Source: Ramlibacter ginsenosidimutans
GTDB taxonomy: Bacteria > Pseudomonadota > Gammaproteobacteria > Burkholderiales > Burkholderiaceae_C
Assembly: GCF_042678185.1 (NCBI RefSeq)
Contig: NZ_JBHUDQ010000004.1
DNA: 64,000 nucleotides
Direction: 5' to 3' (one strand)
A program made the position numbers and the translations under genes. Shown one piece after another: positions 1-8,547 of this stretch. Every line of letters starts with the position of its first letter. The first letter of the stretch is position 1. The notes beneath the pieces were generated by a model. That model was given only the letters and a program-made list of their open reading frames with translations. It was not told the DNA's origin and did not search any database.

Positions 1-362
1 ATGGCGCTGCTGTCGAAGATGAAGCCGATGTCGTGGGTGTTCGTATCGCTCGCGCGCTGCGCGACGAGGCGCATGCGCTCGCGCATCCAGCCCAGGTAAC
101 GCTTGTCCTCGGTGCGGAGGTAGGAAGCGCAAAGCAGGCCCACCCAGAAGCCGCAGAACCAGTTGCCGTGGCTCCAGGCCTTGCCGCTGTATCCGGCCGA
201 GAGCGAGGCGGGCAGCGTGACCCAGCTGCCGTCCGGTGCGGTGAGCTGGGGGAAGTCGACGCCGATGGCCTTCTCGTCCTGCGCGACCTTTGTGGCGATG
301 CGCGCCAGGGTGTCGGAAAACAGCTTCTGCTGCTGCGTCGAAGCGGGGATGGTGCGGCTCAT
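1..362 (-). CDS. GH88 unsaturated glucuronyl hydrolase-like protein (N-terminal part, cut by window edge)
   Basis: About 120 N-terminal residues are visible; the gene continues off the left edge. The order W-x-H-G-N-W-F-x-G-F-W-x-G-L-L, then RTEDKRYLGWM, then N-T-H-D-I-G-F-I-F matches the start of the (alpha/alpha)6 barrel of GH88/GH105 enzymes, where the aspartate of the HD(I/L)GF motif is a catalytic residue. The family hydrates the unsaturated uronic acid left by polysaccharide lyases. No signal peptide is seen, so it is probably cytoplasmic. It lies directly downstream of the AraC gene on the same strand and has its own AraC-type operator just upstream. Substrate is not predictable from this fragment. 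Confidence 0.72.
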   Translation of the reverse strand, partial: MSRTIPASTQQQKLFSDTLARIATKVAQDEKAIGVDFPQLTAPDGSWVTLPASLSAGYSGKAWSHGNWFCGFWVGLLCASYLRTEDKRYLGWMRERMRLVAQRASDTNTHDIGFIFDSSA

Positions 363-406
363 GGGTCTCCTGCGGGCGTTGTGCACCCGATGCTAGGAGC
401 GCGCAC

Positions 407-1354
407 CTACGAGTCGTTAGGACGAACTGCCGGAGTTCTTGGACTTTCCGTGTGGAGGTTGGCCAGCGCCTGCCGGTAGTCCTGGGGCGAGCGGCCGGTG
501 TGCTTCTTGAATGCGCGGCTGAAGTAGGCCGGGTCCTCGAAGGCGAGCTGGTCGGCGATCTGCGACACCGGCACTGCCGAGTGGAGGAGCAGGCTCTTGG
601 CCTCCAGCATCACGCGGTCGCGGATCAGCTTGTTGGCGGTGGCGCCGAGAGCGCGGCGCGTCGCCTCGCTCAGCGCCCGCTCGGTCACGCGCAGCATGCG
701 CGCGTATTCGGCTGCGTCGCCGACGCTGCGGAAATGCTGCTCCAGCAGGGCCTTGAAGCGCCGCGTGAGCATCAGCGCGCGCATGGCGGGTTCGGCGCAC
801 GCCACCGGCTCCGCGAAGCGGGAGGCCTTGATCAGGAAGATGGCGAGATAGGAGCGCAGCACGTCCTCGTAGCCGCCCTCCTCTGCTTCGTACTCCGCGG
901 CGATATCGTCGATCACGGGCCGCAGAGAAACGGCCTGTTGCTGCGTCATGTACACCGCGGCGATCGGGCTCTCCGGCTTGTACACCGGGATCTCGTGCAG
1001 GATCTTCTTGTTCTGCAGCTGCAGCGAGAAGAACTCGGAGCTGAAGTTGATCGTGTAGCCGGTGGCGTCTTCCGACAGCTGGAAGTCGTGCACCTGTCCC
1101 GGCGACATGAAGAACAAGGTGTCGGGCTTCACCTCGTAGCGTTCGGAATCGATGATGTGATGGCCGCTGCCATGCGCGACCCACACCACGTGGAAGAAGT
1201 CGTGGCGGTGCGGGTAAGGCAGCAGCGACATCCGTTTTTCAAGCCGGGCGAAATCGAAATGGTGCGAGCGGACCGACTCGCCGAAGGCGCCGATCCGGAA
1301 TACCGGAAACTGGCAGCAGGTGGGGCTCAGCACGGGCGGGGGGATGGCCTGCAA
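407..1354 (-). CDS. AraC family transcriptional regulator
   Basis: A 315-residue regulator. The N-terminal half is a cupin-like ligand domain with the pattern PHRHDFFHVVWV and HHIIDSERYEVKPDTLFFMSPGQVH. The C-terminal ~100 residues are the two helix-turn-helix AraC domain, ending in the classic AFEDPAYFSRAFKKHTGRSPQDYR signature. It sits between the TRAP/CoA operon and the GH88 gene on the same strand, and both are preceded by an identical bipartite site, so it is the obvious candidate activator of both (inference). The last ~13 residues extend past the usual end of the family and are encoded by the operator. An internal Met near residue 42 is an alternative start. Confidence 0.9.
   Translation of the reverse strand: MQAIPPPVLSPTCCQFPVFRIGAFGESVRSHHFDFARLEKRMSLLPYPHRHDFFHVVWVAHGSGHHIIDSERYEVKPDTLFFMSPGQVHDFQLSEDATGYTINFSSEFFSLQLQNKKILHEIPVYKPESPIAAVYMTQQQAVSLRPVIDDIAAEYEAEEGGYEDVLRSYLAIFLIKASRFAEPVACAEPAMRALMLTRRFKALLEQHFRSVGDAAEYARMLRVTERALSEATRRALGATANKLIRDRVMLEAKSLLLHSAVPVSQIADQLAFEDPAYFSRAFKKHTGRSPQDYRQALANLHTESPRTPAVRPNDS
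416..447 (-). promoter_or_regulatory. AraC-type tandem operator upstream of the GH88 gene (site 1)
   Basis: Written on the + strand the element is GTTAGGACGA, six variable bases, then GGAGTTCTTGGACTTT. Exactly the same 10 + N6 + 16 arrangement recurs at 9670-9701. On the minus strand two GTCC(A/T)A half-sites lie 21 bp apart, the spacing expected for an AraC-family protein binding two direct repeats on one face of DNA. A -10-like TAGCAT lies at 390-395, 20 bp downstream of the element. The element overlaps the last codons of the AraC gene, so the regulator's C-terminal tail is encoded by operator DNA. Confidence 0.65.
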
Positions 1355-1478
1355 AGCAGGCTCATGGGTACGGCCAGCCGCGAGCGGCGAAGCGCTTCGC
1401 CCGCAGCGCCACCGTGTGGCAGCGCTTCCTGATAGAAGGCTGACAGGAGCAAAAGTTCCCCCATGGCCCCATTTTGTC

Positions 1479-2672
1479 TTACAGCGCCCCGTTCACGAGG
1501 CCGCGAGCGGCCAGGCTGGCGAAAAGCGCACGCACACCGAAGTTCCACGGCGCAATGCGGTCGCTGGTGTTGACGCGGTTGCGAAGCGTGCCGAGGCGGT
1601 CGCTGCGGATCGTGACCACGTCGCCCACATGGTGGGTGAAGCCGCGGCCGGGCGCGTCGCGGTCCTGCACCGGCGCGAACAGCGTGCCCAGGAACAGCAT
1701 GAAGCCGTCCGGGTACTGGTGGTTTGCGCCGATGGTCTGCTGCACCAGGTCGAGCGGGTCGCGACTGATCTCGCGCATGGTGCTGGCCCCACGCAGCACG
1801 AAGCCGTCGGCGCCTTCAACCACCAGTTCGATGTCTTCGCGCCGGAGGTCGTCCAGCGTGAAGGTGTCATCGAGCAGGCGGATGAACGGGCCGATCGCGC
1901 AGGACGCGTTGTTGTCCTTTGCCTTGCTGAGCAGGAGGGCGCTGCGCCCCTCGAAGTCGCGCAGGTTGACGTCGTTGCCCAGCGTCGCCCCGCGGATGCG
2001 GCCGCGGCTGTCGACCGCCAGCACCACCTCGGGCTCGGGGTTGTTCCAGGCCGATTCCGGATGGATGCCGATCTCGGCGCCGGTGCCCACGGAAGACAGC
2101 ACGGGAACCTTGGTGAAGACTTCGGCGTCGGGGCCGATGCCCACCTCCAGGTACTGCGACCACATGCCCTGCCGTACCAGCAGCGACTTGAGTTCCTGCG
2201 CGCCGGGCGAGCCGGGTTCGATGGCGCGCAGGTCGGTACCGATCGCTTTCTCCACTTCGCTGCGAATCGCTTCGGCCTTGCGCAGGTCGCCGCCGGCGCG
2301 CTCTTCGATCACGCGTTCCAGCAGGCTGGAGGCGAACGTCACGCCGGCGGCCTTGACGACCTGCAGGTCGCAAGGCGCGAGCAGGTGCGCGGCGGCGGAC
2401 GAGGGGCCGGCAGCCGTGGCAGCCAGCAGTTGCTGCAGGCTGCCGACGTGCTCGCCGGGGGCGCCGCGCACCACCTGCACGGCGTCGTCGCGTTCCAGCA
2501 GGCTGGCCATGGTGGGGGCGTGCTGGCTGATGTCGTACACGCCGTCGGCGCGAATCGCCACCACGGCGGGGCCCGGCACGGCGCCAGTCAGCCAGGCGCG
2601 TGCGGCCAGGCAGCCGGCATGATCGTCCACGGGCAGGAAATCGGTGCGGCTCAGGTTCAGGGACGGGTTCAT
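1479..2672 (-). CDS. Fumarylacetoacetate hydrolase (FAH) family protein
   Basis: A 397-residue protein whose C-terminal two thirds has the FAH fold: EIGIHPESAWNNPEPEVVLAVDSRGRIRGATLGNDVNLRDFEGRSALLLSKAKDNNASCAIGPF in outline, with the acidic residues that hold the divalent metal (ExxHPE and NPEPE regions). Family members cleave C-C bonds of 1,3-dioxo acids or act as decarboxylases, hydratases or isomerases on 2-oxo acids. It is the last gene of the TRAP/CoA operon, 38 bp after the MaoC gene, so it probably acts late in that pathway. It belongs to the long bacterial FAH group of about 390 residues, not to FahA itself. No Shine-Dalgarno is obvious at this ATG. Confidence 0.83.
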   Translation of the reverse strand: MNPSLNLSRTDFLPVDDHAGCLAARAWLTGAVPGPAVVAIRADGVYDISQHAPTMASLLERDDAVQVVRGAPGEHVGSLQQLLAATAAGPSSAAAHLLAPCDLQVVKAAGVTFASSLLERVIEERAGGDLRKAEAIRSEVEKAIGTDLRAIEPGSPGAQELKSLLVRQGMWSQYLEVGIGPDAEVFTKVPVLSSVGTGAEIGIHPESAWNNPEPEVVLAVDSRGRIRGATLGNDVNLRDFEGRSALLLSKAKDNNASCAIGPFIRLLDDTFTLDDLRREDIELVVEGADGFVLRGASTMREISRDPLDLVQQTIGANHQYPDGFMLFLGTLFAPVQDRDAPGRGFTHHVGDVVTIRSDRLGTLRNRVNTSDRIAPWNFGVRALFASLAARGLVNGAL

Positions 2673-2710
2673 GGTTCGCTTTCTTTCGAGGAGTCAGGGG
2701 CGAACGCCGC

Positions 2711-3136
2711 TCAGGCGAAGCGCAGCTCTTTCAGCGCCGAAAGGCCCGCCAGCACCTTTTCCCCGGTCTGCCTGCTCACCACGGTGTCGAGAATCAGGAC
2801 GCGCTTTGCGTCCTTCTTTCCCACCACGGTGACTTGCACGTTGAGCGTGTCCCCGATGAACACCGGGCCGAGGAACTTGAGCTCCTGGCCCACGTAGGCG
2901 AACCCCGGCCCCGTGAGCTGCGTATGCGTGGTGGACACCAGCGCTCCGGTGAGCAGCCCGTGCACGACGCGCCGCTTGAACGGCGTGCGTGCCGCGAACT
3001 CCTCGTCCATGTGCAGCGGGTTGAGGTCACCCGAGAGCTTGCCGAAGGCGTCGACGTCGCTCGCGGTGATGGTCCGCTCGAGGCAGTGCTTGCGCCCCAC
3101 CTGCACATCGTCGAAAGTCAGCATGTTCGCGCTCAT
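2711..3136 (-). CDS. MaoC family (R)-hydratase/dehydratase, copy 1
   Basis: A 141-residue hot-dog-fold protein with the hydratase-2 motif D-x-N-P-L-H-x-D-x-x-x-A-x-x-T-x-F (residues ~36-52), whose Asp and His are the catalytic pair, followed by VVHGLL. It should hydrate a trans-2-enoyl-CoA or similar thioester. Its ATG overlaps the stop codon of the upstream CoA-transferase gene by 4 bp (ATGA), implying translational coupling. A second, different MaoC gene lies five genes upstream in the same operon, so two distinct hydration steps or a heteromeric hydratase are possible. Confidence 0.87.
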   Translation of the reverse strand: MSANMLTFDDVQVGRKHCLERTITASDVDAFGKLSGDLNPLHMDEEFAARTPFKRRVVHGLLTGALVSTTHTQLTGPGFAYVGQELKFLGPVFIGDTLNVQVTVVGKKDAKRVLILDTVVSRQTGEKVLAGLSALKELRFA

Positions 3137-4332
3137 GCCTGCGCCTTTTCGGCTGCAGCGATCGCGACGCGCTCGGACAGCAGCGCATCGATCTCGCCGG
3201 CGCTGTAGCCGGCCTCCGCCAGCACCTCGCGCGTGTGCTCGCCCAATTGCGGCGGCTGCCGGCGCAGGGCGGGAGCCTTGCCGTTGTAGCGCACGGGATG
3301 GGCCATCAGCCGCACCGGACCGGCTTGCGGATGATCGATCTCCATGACCACGCCGTTGTGCCTGACCTGCGGATCGTCGGCCACCTGCTCGTAGTCGTTG
3401 ACCGGTGCGTACCAGATGTCCTGCTGGTCGAACAGTTGCATCACGGCTGCCGTGGTGCGAGCCCGCACGGCCTTGCTCACCAGCTGGTGGATCTCATCGC
3501 GCTTGCGCACCGTATCCTTGGGATCGTCGAAGGCGGCGAGTTCCGGGCTGTCGAAGGCCGCAGCCAGCTTGGCGGTGGTGGTCAGCGAGATCGCGATCCA
3601 GCCATCGGCCGTGCGGTACACGCCATAGGGCGCCGGATGGAAGCGCGAGCCCATGGCCGGACTGCTGCGTTTCCACAGGGGGCCCTTGTTCAGGAAATAG
3701 GTGAAGGGTTCGATCTGCAGGTCCAGGGCCGCGTTCAGCAGGTTGCTTTCCACCATGCAGCCCTCGCGGGTGCGATCGCGCTGGTGCAGCGCGGCGAGAA
3801 CGCCGAAGGCGGCGAGCGCGGCCGCGTGCTGGTCCACGACCGCGGAGCCGACCGGCGTCGGCGCGGACTCGCCATCGCCGGAGAGCATGGCCATGCCGCT
3901 CATGGCCTGCAGCAGCAGGTCCTGGCCGGGGCGCTTCTGGTAGGGCCCGGTGGAACCATAGCCCGTGCAGGAGCAGTAGACGATCCGCGGATTGAGCTTG
4001 CGGCAGTCCTCGTAGCCGAAGCCAAGCTTGGCCAGCACGCCGGGGCGGTAGTTCTCCACCAGCACGTCCGCCTCGCGCACGAGGCGACGCACGACTTCCC
4101 TGGCCTTCTCGTTGCGCAGATCGAGCTGGATCGCCCGCTGGTTGCGGTTGCCCAGCAGAAAGAAGACGGACACGCCTTCCTGGAACGCATCGAAGCCGGC
4201 CCAGCCGCGCTCGAACGCGCCCTGCGGCGGCTCGATCTTGACCACGTCGGCGCCGACGTCGGCCAGCATCTGCACGGCCGACGGCCCCTGCAGGAAGTGG
4301 GTGAAACTCAGGACCTTGATACCTTGAAGCAT
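3133..4332 (-). CDS. Type III CoA-transferase (CaiB/BaiF family)
   Basis: A 399-residue protein, the normal family length. Visible marks are the N-terminal GIKVLSFTHFLQGPSAVQMLADVGADVVKIEPP, the NRNQRAIQLDLRNEKARE block, the VENYRPGVLAKLGFGYE segment, and IVYCSCTGYGSTGPYQKRPGQDLLLQAMSG, where the Asp of the GQD-like motif is the residue that forms the acyl-anhydride in the family. It transfers CoA from one acid to another and likely activates the acid imported by the TRAP system. It lies between the acyl-CoA dehydrogenase and MaoC copy 1, overlapping the latter by 4 bp. The substrate pair cannot be read from sequence. Confidence 0.9.
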   Translation of the reverse strand: MLQGIKVLSFTHFLQGPSAVQMLADVGADVVKIEPPQGAFERGWAGFDAFQEGVSVFFLLGNRNQRAIQLDLRNEKAREVVRRLVREADVLVENYRPGVLAKLGFGYEDCRKLNPRIVYCSCTGYGSTGPYQKRPGQDLLLQAMSGMAMLSGDGESAPTPVGSAVVDQHAAALAAFGVLAALHQRDRTREGCMVESNLLNAALDLQIEPFTYFLNKGPLWKRSSPAMGSRFHPAPYGVYRTADGWIAISLTTTAKLAAAFDSPELAAFDDPKDTVRKRDEIHQLVSKAVRARTTAAVMQLFDQQDIWYAPVNDYEQVADDPQVRHNGVVMEIDHPQAGPVRLMAHPVRYNGKAPALRRQPPQLGEHTREVLAEAGYSAGEIDALLSERVAIAAAEKAQA

Positions 4333-4353
4333 GGAACTTCCCTGTGACCGGTG

Positions 4354-5502
4354 TTATTGCGCGAGCAGCTCGCGAGAGATGATCATTCGCTGGATCTCGG
4401 AGGTGCCCTCGACGATTTCCAGCACCTTGGCATCGCCGAAGGCGCGTGCCACGGGGTACTCGCTGATGATTCCGTAGCCGCCGTGGATCTGGATGGCCTG
4501 GTGCGCAGCCTCCATCGCCCGCTCGGTGGCGAACAGCTTGGCCATGGACGCTTGCTGGTCGAAGCGCTGGCCGGCGTCCTTGGCCGCCGCAGCGTCGTAC
4601 AGCATCAGCCGCGCGGCGTGCGCGTGCGTGGCCATGTCGGCCAGCTTGAACTGAAGTGCCTGGAAATCGGTGAGCGGCTTGCCGAACGCAGTGCGCTCCT
4701 TCATGTAGGCGCGCGAGCGGTCCAGCGATCCCTGCAGGATGCCCAGCGCCAACGCGCCGATCAGGATCCGGCCGGTGCTGATCTGCGCCAGCGTCTGGCG
4801 CAGGCCGTGGCCACGCGTGCCGAGCAGGTTGGCCGCCGGAATCTTGCAGCGGTCGAAATGCAGCTCGCAGGTGCTGGACGCCCGCCAGCCGATCTTCGTG
4901 AGCTTGCGGCCGGTGCTGAAGCCCGGCGTGCCCGCAGGCACGATGAAGTTGGAGATCTCCTTGCGCCCATCCTCTCGCGTCCCCGTGACCGCAGCAATCA
5001 CCACGGGCCCGCTGATCTCGGTGCCGGAGTTGCTGATGAAGGTCTTGGCACCGGTGATGATCCAGTGGTCTCCGTCCTGCACCGCGCGGGTGGCGATGTT
5101 GGCGGCGTCCGAGCCCGCATTGGGTTCGGTCAGGCCGATCGAGCCGATGCGCTGTCCGTTCAGGATCGGACGCAGGAACGCCTGCTTTTGCGCTTCGCTG
5201 CCGTAGTTGGACAGCAGGCTCGCAACCGAGGAATTCGCCATCAGCGAATTGGCCACCGCGCAGTCCACGCGCGCGAGTTCCTCCAGCACGATCACGAACG
5301 ACAACCAGGAGCCACCGCCGCCGTCGTAGGCCTCGGGATAAGGCAGTCCGGTGAAGCCCAGCTGGGCCGAACGCTTCCAGATCTCGTAGGGGAAGGCTTG
5401 CTGCTCCCAGAGCTGCTCCGAGACCGGTGCGATCTCCTTTTCCGCGAAGCGCCGGACGGCCTCGCGCATCATTCCGTGTTCTTCGTTCAGCCAATGGGCC
5501 AT
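4354..5502 (-). CDS. Acyl-CoA dehydrogenase
   Basis: A 382-residue FAD enzyme of the acyl-CoA dehydrogenase family. It has the GLTEPNAGSDAANIATRA motif of the middle domain, the WRASSTCELHFD region, and the C-terminal QIHGGYGIISEYPVARAFGDAKVLEIVEGTSEIQRMII block, where the Glu of EGTSEIQ is the usual catalytic base. The start is the Met of MAHWLNEEHG at 5502: the reading frame continues upstream, but that stretch is antisense-like and would overlap the enoyl-CoA hydratase gene. It introduces the 2,3 double bond that the neighbouring hydratases act on. Confidence 0.9.
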   Translation of the reverse strand: MAHWLNEEHGMMREAVRRFAEKEIAPVSEQLWEQQAFPYEIWKRSAQLGFTGLPYPEAYDGGGGSWLSFVIVLEELARVDCAVANSLMANSSVASLLSNYGSEAQKQAFLRPILNGQRIGSIGLTEPNAGSDAANIATRAVQDGDHWIITGAKTFISNSGTEISGPVVIAAVTGTREDGRKEISNFIVPAGTPGFSTGRKLTKIGWRASSTCELHFDRCKIPAANLLGTRGHGLRQTLAQISTGRILIGALALGILQGSLDRSRAYMKERTAFGKPLTDFQALQFKLADMATHAHAARLMLYDAAAAKDAGQRFDQQASMAKLFATERAMEAAHQAIQIHGGYGIISEYPVARAFGDAKVLEIVEGTSEIQRMIISRELLAQ

Positions 5503-5510
5503 GGCAGTAC

Positions 5511-6278
5511 TCACTTGTCCAGGAATTTGCGGAAGCTCTCGCGTGCGTGCGGGGTCCCGAAGTTGAGGGCATAGCCGGCCGCCTCGAAATCGAGGCCGGC
5601 CGACAAGGGCAGTTCGGCGGCGCGGTTGACGGCCCGCTTGGCCATCTCCAGCGCGAAGGGGTGATGGCGCACGAGCGACTCGGCGAAAGCGAGCGTCTCG
5701 TTGCGCAGTTGCTCGAGTGGCACCACTCGGGTGATGAAGCCGAACTCGCGGCACTCCTCGACGCGGTAGTGGCGACCCGTGAGCACCATCTCCTTCGCGT
5801 GCGCCAGGCCCATCTTCTTCACCGCGAGCTGGGTGCCGCCCCAGCCGGGCATCGTGTTGAGCGTGATCTCCGGGAAGCCGAACTTCGCCGTGGCCGATGC
5901 CACGATGAAGTCGCAGGCCAGCGCCAGCTCGAAGCCGCCGCCCAGCGCATAGCCGTTGACCATGGCGATCGTCGGCTTCGCGAACTCGTGCAGGCGCTGC
6001 ATCAGCCGTTGGCCGGCGAGCATGTCGCGGTAGGCCGCGACGCTGTCCATTCCGGCGAGCGCCTGCACGTCGTTGCCGGCCACGAAAGACTTGCTGCCCG
6101 CGCCGGTGACCACGAGGGCCGCGACGTCGGCATCGGCGTCGGCCCGGTCCAGCGCGTCCTGCAGTTCGGCGATGAGCCCGGGCGCGAACGCGTTGTGCTT
6201 GTCCGGTCGATTGATGGTCAGCCAGCGGATGCGGCCGGCCTGCTCCTGCAGCAGGCGGGGAGGCGATGCGGGCGTCAC
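5511..6278 (-). CDS. Enoyl-CoA hydratase/isomerase family protein
   Basis: A 255-residue crotonase-fold protein with a GTG start at 6278. The oxyanion-hole segments are SFVAGNDVQAL and NGYALGGGFELALACDF; the GFPEITLNTMPGWGGT segment carries a glutamate at the usual catalytic position. It hydrates or isomerises an enoyl-CoA ester. The start lies 3 bp after the MaoC copy 2 stop codon and the gene ends 8 bp before the acyl-CoA dehydrogenase start, so it is firmly inside the operon. A different enoyl-CoA hydratase homologue sits at 17441-18268 outside the operon. Confidence 0.88.
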   Translation of the reverse strand: MTPASPPRLLQEQAGRIRWLTINRPDKHNAFAPGLIAELQDALDRADADADVAALVVTGAGSKSFVAGNDVQALAGMDSVAAYRDMLAGQRLMQRLHEFAKPTIAMVNGYALGGGFELALACDFIVASATAKFGFPEITLNTMPGWGGTQLAVKKMGLAHAKEMVLTGRHYRVEECREFGFITRVVPLEQLRNETLAFAESLVRHHPFALEMAKRAVNRAAELPLSAGLDFEAAGYALNFGTPHARESFRKFLDK

Positions 6279-6281
6279 GGC

Positions 6282-6707
6282 CTACAGCACCTTCAGGTAG
6301 GTCTGACCCTGGGCCACGACCTTGCCGTCCTGGTTGGTCACGCTGGCGGCGAACACGCAGGTGTTGCGCTCCTCGTCCTTGCGCTCCAGCACCAGCCTGG
6401 CCGTGACCGTGTCGCCCATGTACACCGGCGCAGTGAACGTGATGTCGTAGCGATAGGACACGGCGCCCGGATTGGGCGCCTTGGCGGCCATGTAGCCCAT
6501 GACGGTTGCCAGGAAGCCGACCGAGAGCGCGCCCTGCGCAATGCGGCGCTCGAAGCGCGTCTTCTTGGCGTACTCCTCGTTCACGTGCACGCCGTAGAAG
6601 TCGCCGACGATGCCGGCGAAGCCGTACACGTCGAAGTCGGTCACCGTCTTCGCGAATTCGGCGTGGTCGCCGACCGCGTACAGGTCCATGTGGGGTCGTT
6701 TTGCCAT
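6282..6707 (-). CDS. MaoC family hydratase/dehydratase, copy 2
   Basis: A 141-residue hot-dog-fold protein (DFDVYGFAGIVGDFYGVHVNEEYAKKTRFERRIAQGAL in outline). The usual D-x-N-x-x-H is replaced by D-F-Y-G-V-H: Asp and His remain but the Asn-Pro pair is changed, so its specificity may differ from copy 1. It lies 1 bp after dctM and 3 bp before the enoyl-CoA hydratase. Having the same length as copy 1 but low sequence similarity, it is more likely an anciently diverged partner than a recent duplicate. Confidence 0.8.
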   Translation of the reverse strand: MAKRPHMDLYAVGDHAEFAKTVTDFDVYGFAGIVGDFYGVHVNEEYAKKTRFERRIAQGALSVGFLATVMGYMAAKAPNPGAVSYRYDITFTAPVYMGDTVTARLVLERKDEERNTCVFAASVTNQDGKVVAQGQTYLKVL

Positions 6708-6708
6708 G

Positions 6709-7980
6709 TCAGTGCATGCCCATGAGGTTGGGCAGGAATCGGGGGATGGAAGGGAAGGCGACGATCAGCGCCAGGTCCAGGACCAGCGCCGCGATGAAGG
6801 GCAGGATGGCCCGCGTGGCTTTTTCGACGGAGACGCCTCCGATGGAAGCGGCCGTGAACAGGCAGAACCCGATCGGCGGCAGGTTGATGCCGATCGCGGA
6901 GTTGATCAGCACGATCACGCCGAACACGACGGGATCGATGCCCATGTGGCTCACCAGCGGCATGAAGACCGGGATCACCACGACGATGCTCGAGATCGTT
7001 TCGAGCACAGTGTGCGCGCAGATCAGGAACAGGTTGATCAGGATCAACAGGACGATCGCGCTCGCCGTGAGGGTGAGGAAGTTGGCCGCGACCGTGGCCG
7101 GGATCTGCGCCTCGATCATGTAGCGGCCCAGCACGAACGCAAGACCGAGCAGGAACGACACGCGCGTTGTGTTGACGGCGGTCTTGGTCAGGATGTCCTT
7201 GAAGTGCGACAAGGTGAGCGTCTTGAACACGAACGCACTGACCAGCGTCACGTACACGGCCGCGACGACGCCGGCTTCGACCGGCGTGAAGATCCCGCCC
7301 AGGATGCCGCCGAGAATGATCAGCGGCGTCAGCAGCGCGAGGAACGCCTGCTTGAACGTCGCCCAGAGCTCCGTCCAGGAGAAGGGCACCACGGCGGTGT
7401 AATTGCGGCGCACGGCCACCCCGTAGTTCACCGCCATGAAGGAGATCACCACCAGCAGCATCGGGATGATGCCGGCGACGAACATCGTGCCGACGGACAC
7501 GTTGGCGGTGTAGGCGTACACGAGCATGCTCATGGAGACCGGCGACAGCAGCCCCAGCGAGCCGGCCGCGGACTGCAAGGCCACGGCGAAGGGCGCGGCG
7601 TAACCCTTCCTCACCATCCCGGGGATCATCACCGAGCCGATCGCCGCCGTGTCCGCAGTGGCGGACCCCGAGAGGTCGGCGAAGAACATGCTGGCCACGA
7701 TCGTCACGTGGCCGATCCCGCCGCGCATGAAGCCGACCAGCGCCTGAGAGAAATCGATGATGCGCTTGGAGACGCCCCCCGAATCCATGATGGCGCCGGT
7801 CAGCATGAAGAACGGGATCGCCAGCAGGCTGAAGTTGTTCAGGTTCGCGAACAACTGCTGGGGGATGACCAGCAGCGGGGTCGAGTTGAATGCGAGTGCC
7901 AGGGTGGCTGCAAGGCCGATGCACACCGCAACGGGAACGCCGAGGCCGATGAGCAAGGCGCCCATGCCGAGTGACCACAT
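6709..7980 (-). CDS. dctM: TRAP transporter large permease (DctM)
   Basis: A 423-residue polytopic membrane protein with the start MWSLGMGALLIGLGVPVAVCIGLA and the conserved FANLNNFSLLAIPFFMLTGAIMDSGG and ADLSGSATADTAAIGSVMIPGMVRKGY segments of the DctM family. It forms the ion-driven translocation channel of a TRAP transporter in the inner membrane. The small permease and receptor genes lie immediately upstream, 9 and 30 bp away in series. The transported acid is not known, but the linked CoA-transferase and beta-oxidation-like genes suggest a carboxylate that is activated to its CoA ester. Confidence 0.93.
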   Translation of the reverse strand: MWSLGMGALLIGLGVPVAVCIGLAATLALAFNSTPLLVIPQQLFANLNNFSLLAIPFFMLTGAIMDSGGVSKRIIDFSQALVGFMRGGIGHVTIVASMFFADLSGSATADTAAIGSVMIPGMVRKGYAAPFAVALQSAAGSLGLLSPVSMSMLVYAYTANVSVGTMFVAGIIPMLLVVISFMAVNYGVAVRRNYTAVVPFSWTELWATFKQAFLALLTPLIILGGILGGIFTPVEAGVVAAVYVTLVSAFVFKTLTLSHFKDILTKTAVNTTRVSFLLGLAFVLGRYMIEAQIPATVAANFLTLTASAIVLLILINLFLICAHTVLETISSIVVVIPVFMPLVSHMGIDPVVFGVIVLINSAIGINLPPIGFCLFTAASIGGVSVEKATRAILPFIAALVLDLALIVAFPSIPRFLPNLMGMH

Positions 7981-7989
7981 GATTGGCTC

Positions 7990-8526
7990 CTAGATGTGTT
8001 CGGGAACGAAGCCGGCGCCGGCGACACTGGCGTCGCGCGCACCCGGAGCAAGGTGGCCGACGGCGATGCGCACCAGCGAATGCCAGATCAGCAGTGCGCC
8101 GCCGACGGGAATCGACAGGTAGGGATAGACCATCGAGATGGGCAGCGACGACGCGGTCTCCGCCCCCATCAGGGTGATCATGTCGCTGCCGTAGACCACC
8201 AGGATCGCGCCCAGGACGGCGATCGCGGCGTCGGTGAAGTCGCCGACGACGGCACGGGCCAGGGTGGGAAGCCGGTCGGGGATCACCCGCACCTCCGGGT
8301 GGGCGCGCAGCTTCACGCCGGCAGCCGCTCCGAGGCACGTGAGCCACACGAACAGGTAGGAGTCGAACTCCTCCGACCACGACAGCGAGGCGTGCAGGAC
8401 GAAGCGGCAGAACACTCCGAGCGCCGCCACCGCGACCATGGCGGTGAGCAGCGAGCCGCACACGACGAGCGTTGCCTTGAGCACCACGTCATCCAGGCGG
8501 GCGAGCAAGCGGGCCAGTTTTTCCAT
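7990..8526 (-). CDS. dctQ: TRAP transporter small permease (DctQ)
   Basis: A 178-residue protein with four predicted membrane segments (around LVVCGSLLTAMVAVAALGVFC, the SWSEEFDSYLFVWLTCLGAAAG block, FTDAAIAVLGAILVVYGSDM, and YLSIPVGGALLIWHSLV). The WSEE...FVWL...GAA signature is typical of DctQ. It pairs with DctM in the membrane. It lies 9 bp upstream of dctM and 21 bp downstream of dctP. Confidence 0.92.
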   Translation of the reverse strand: MEKLARLLARLDDVVLKATLVVCGSLLTAMVAVAALGVFCRFVLHASLSWSEEFDSYLFVWLTCLGAAAGVKLRAHPEVRVIPDRLPTLARAVVGDFTDAAIAVLGAILVVYGSDMITLMGAETASSLPISMVYPYLSIPVGGALLIWHSLVRIAVGHLAPGARDASVAGAGFVPEHI

Positions 8527-8547
8527 GATTCGCGCGGCTCGCTGGCT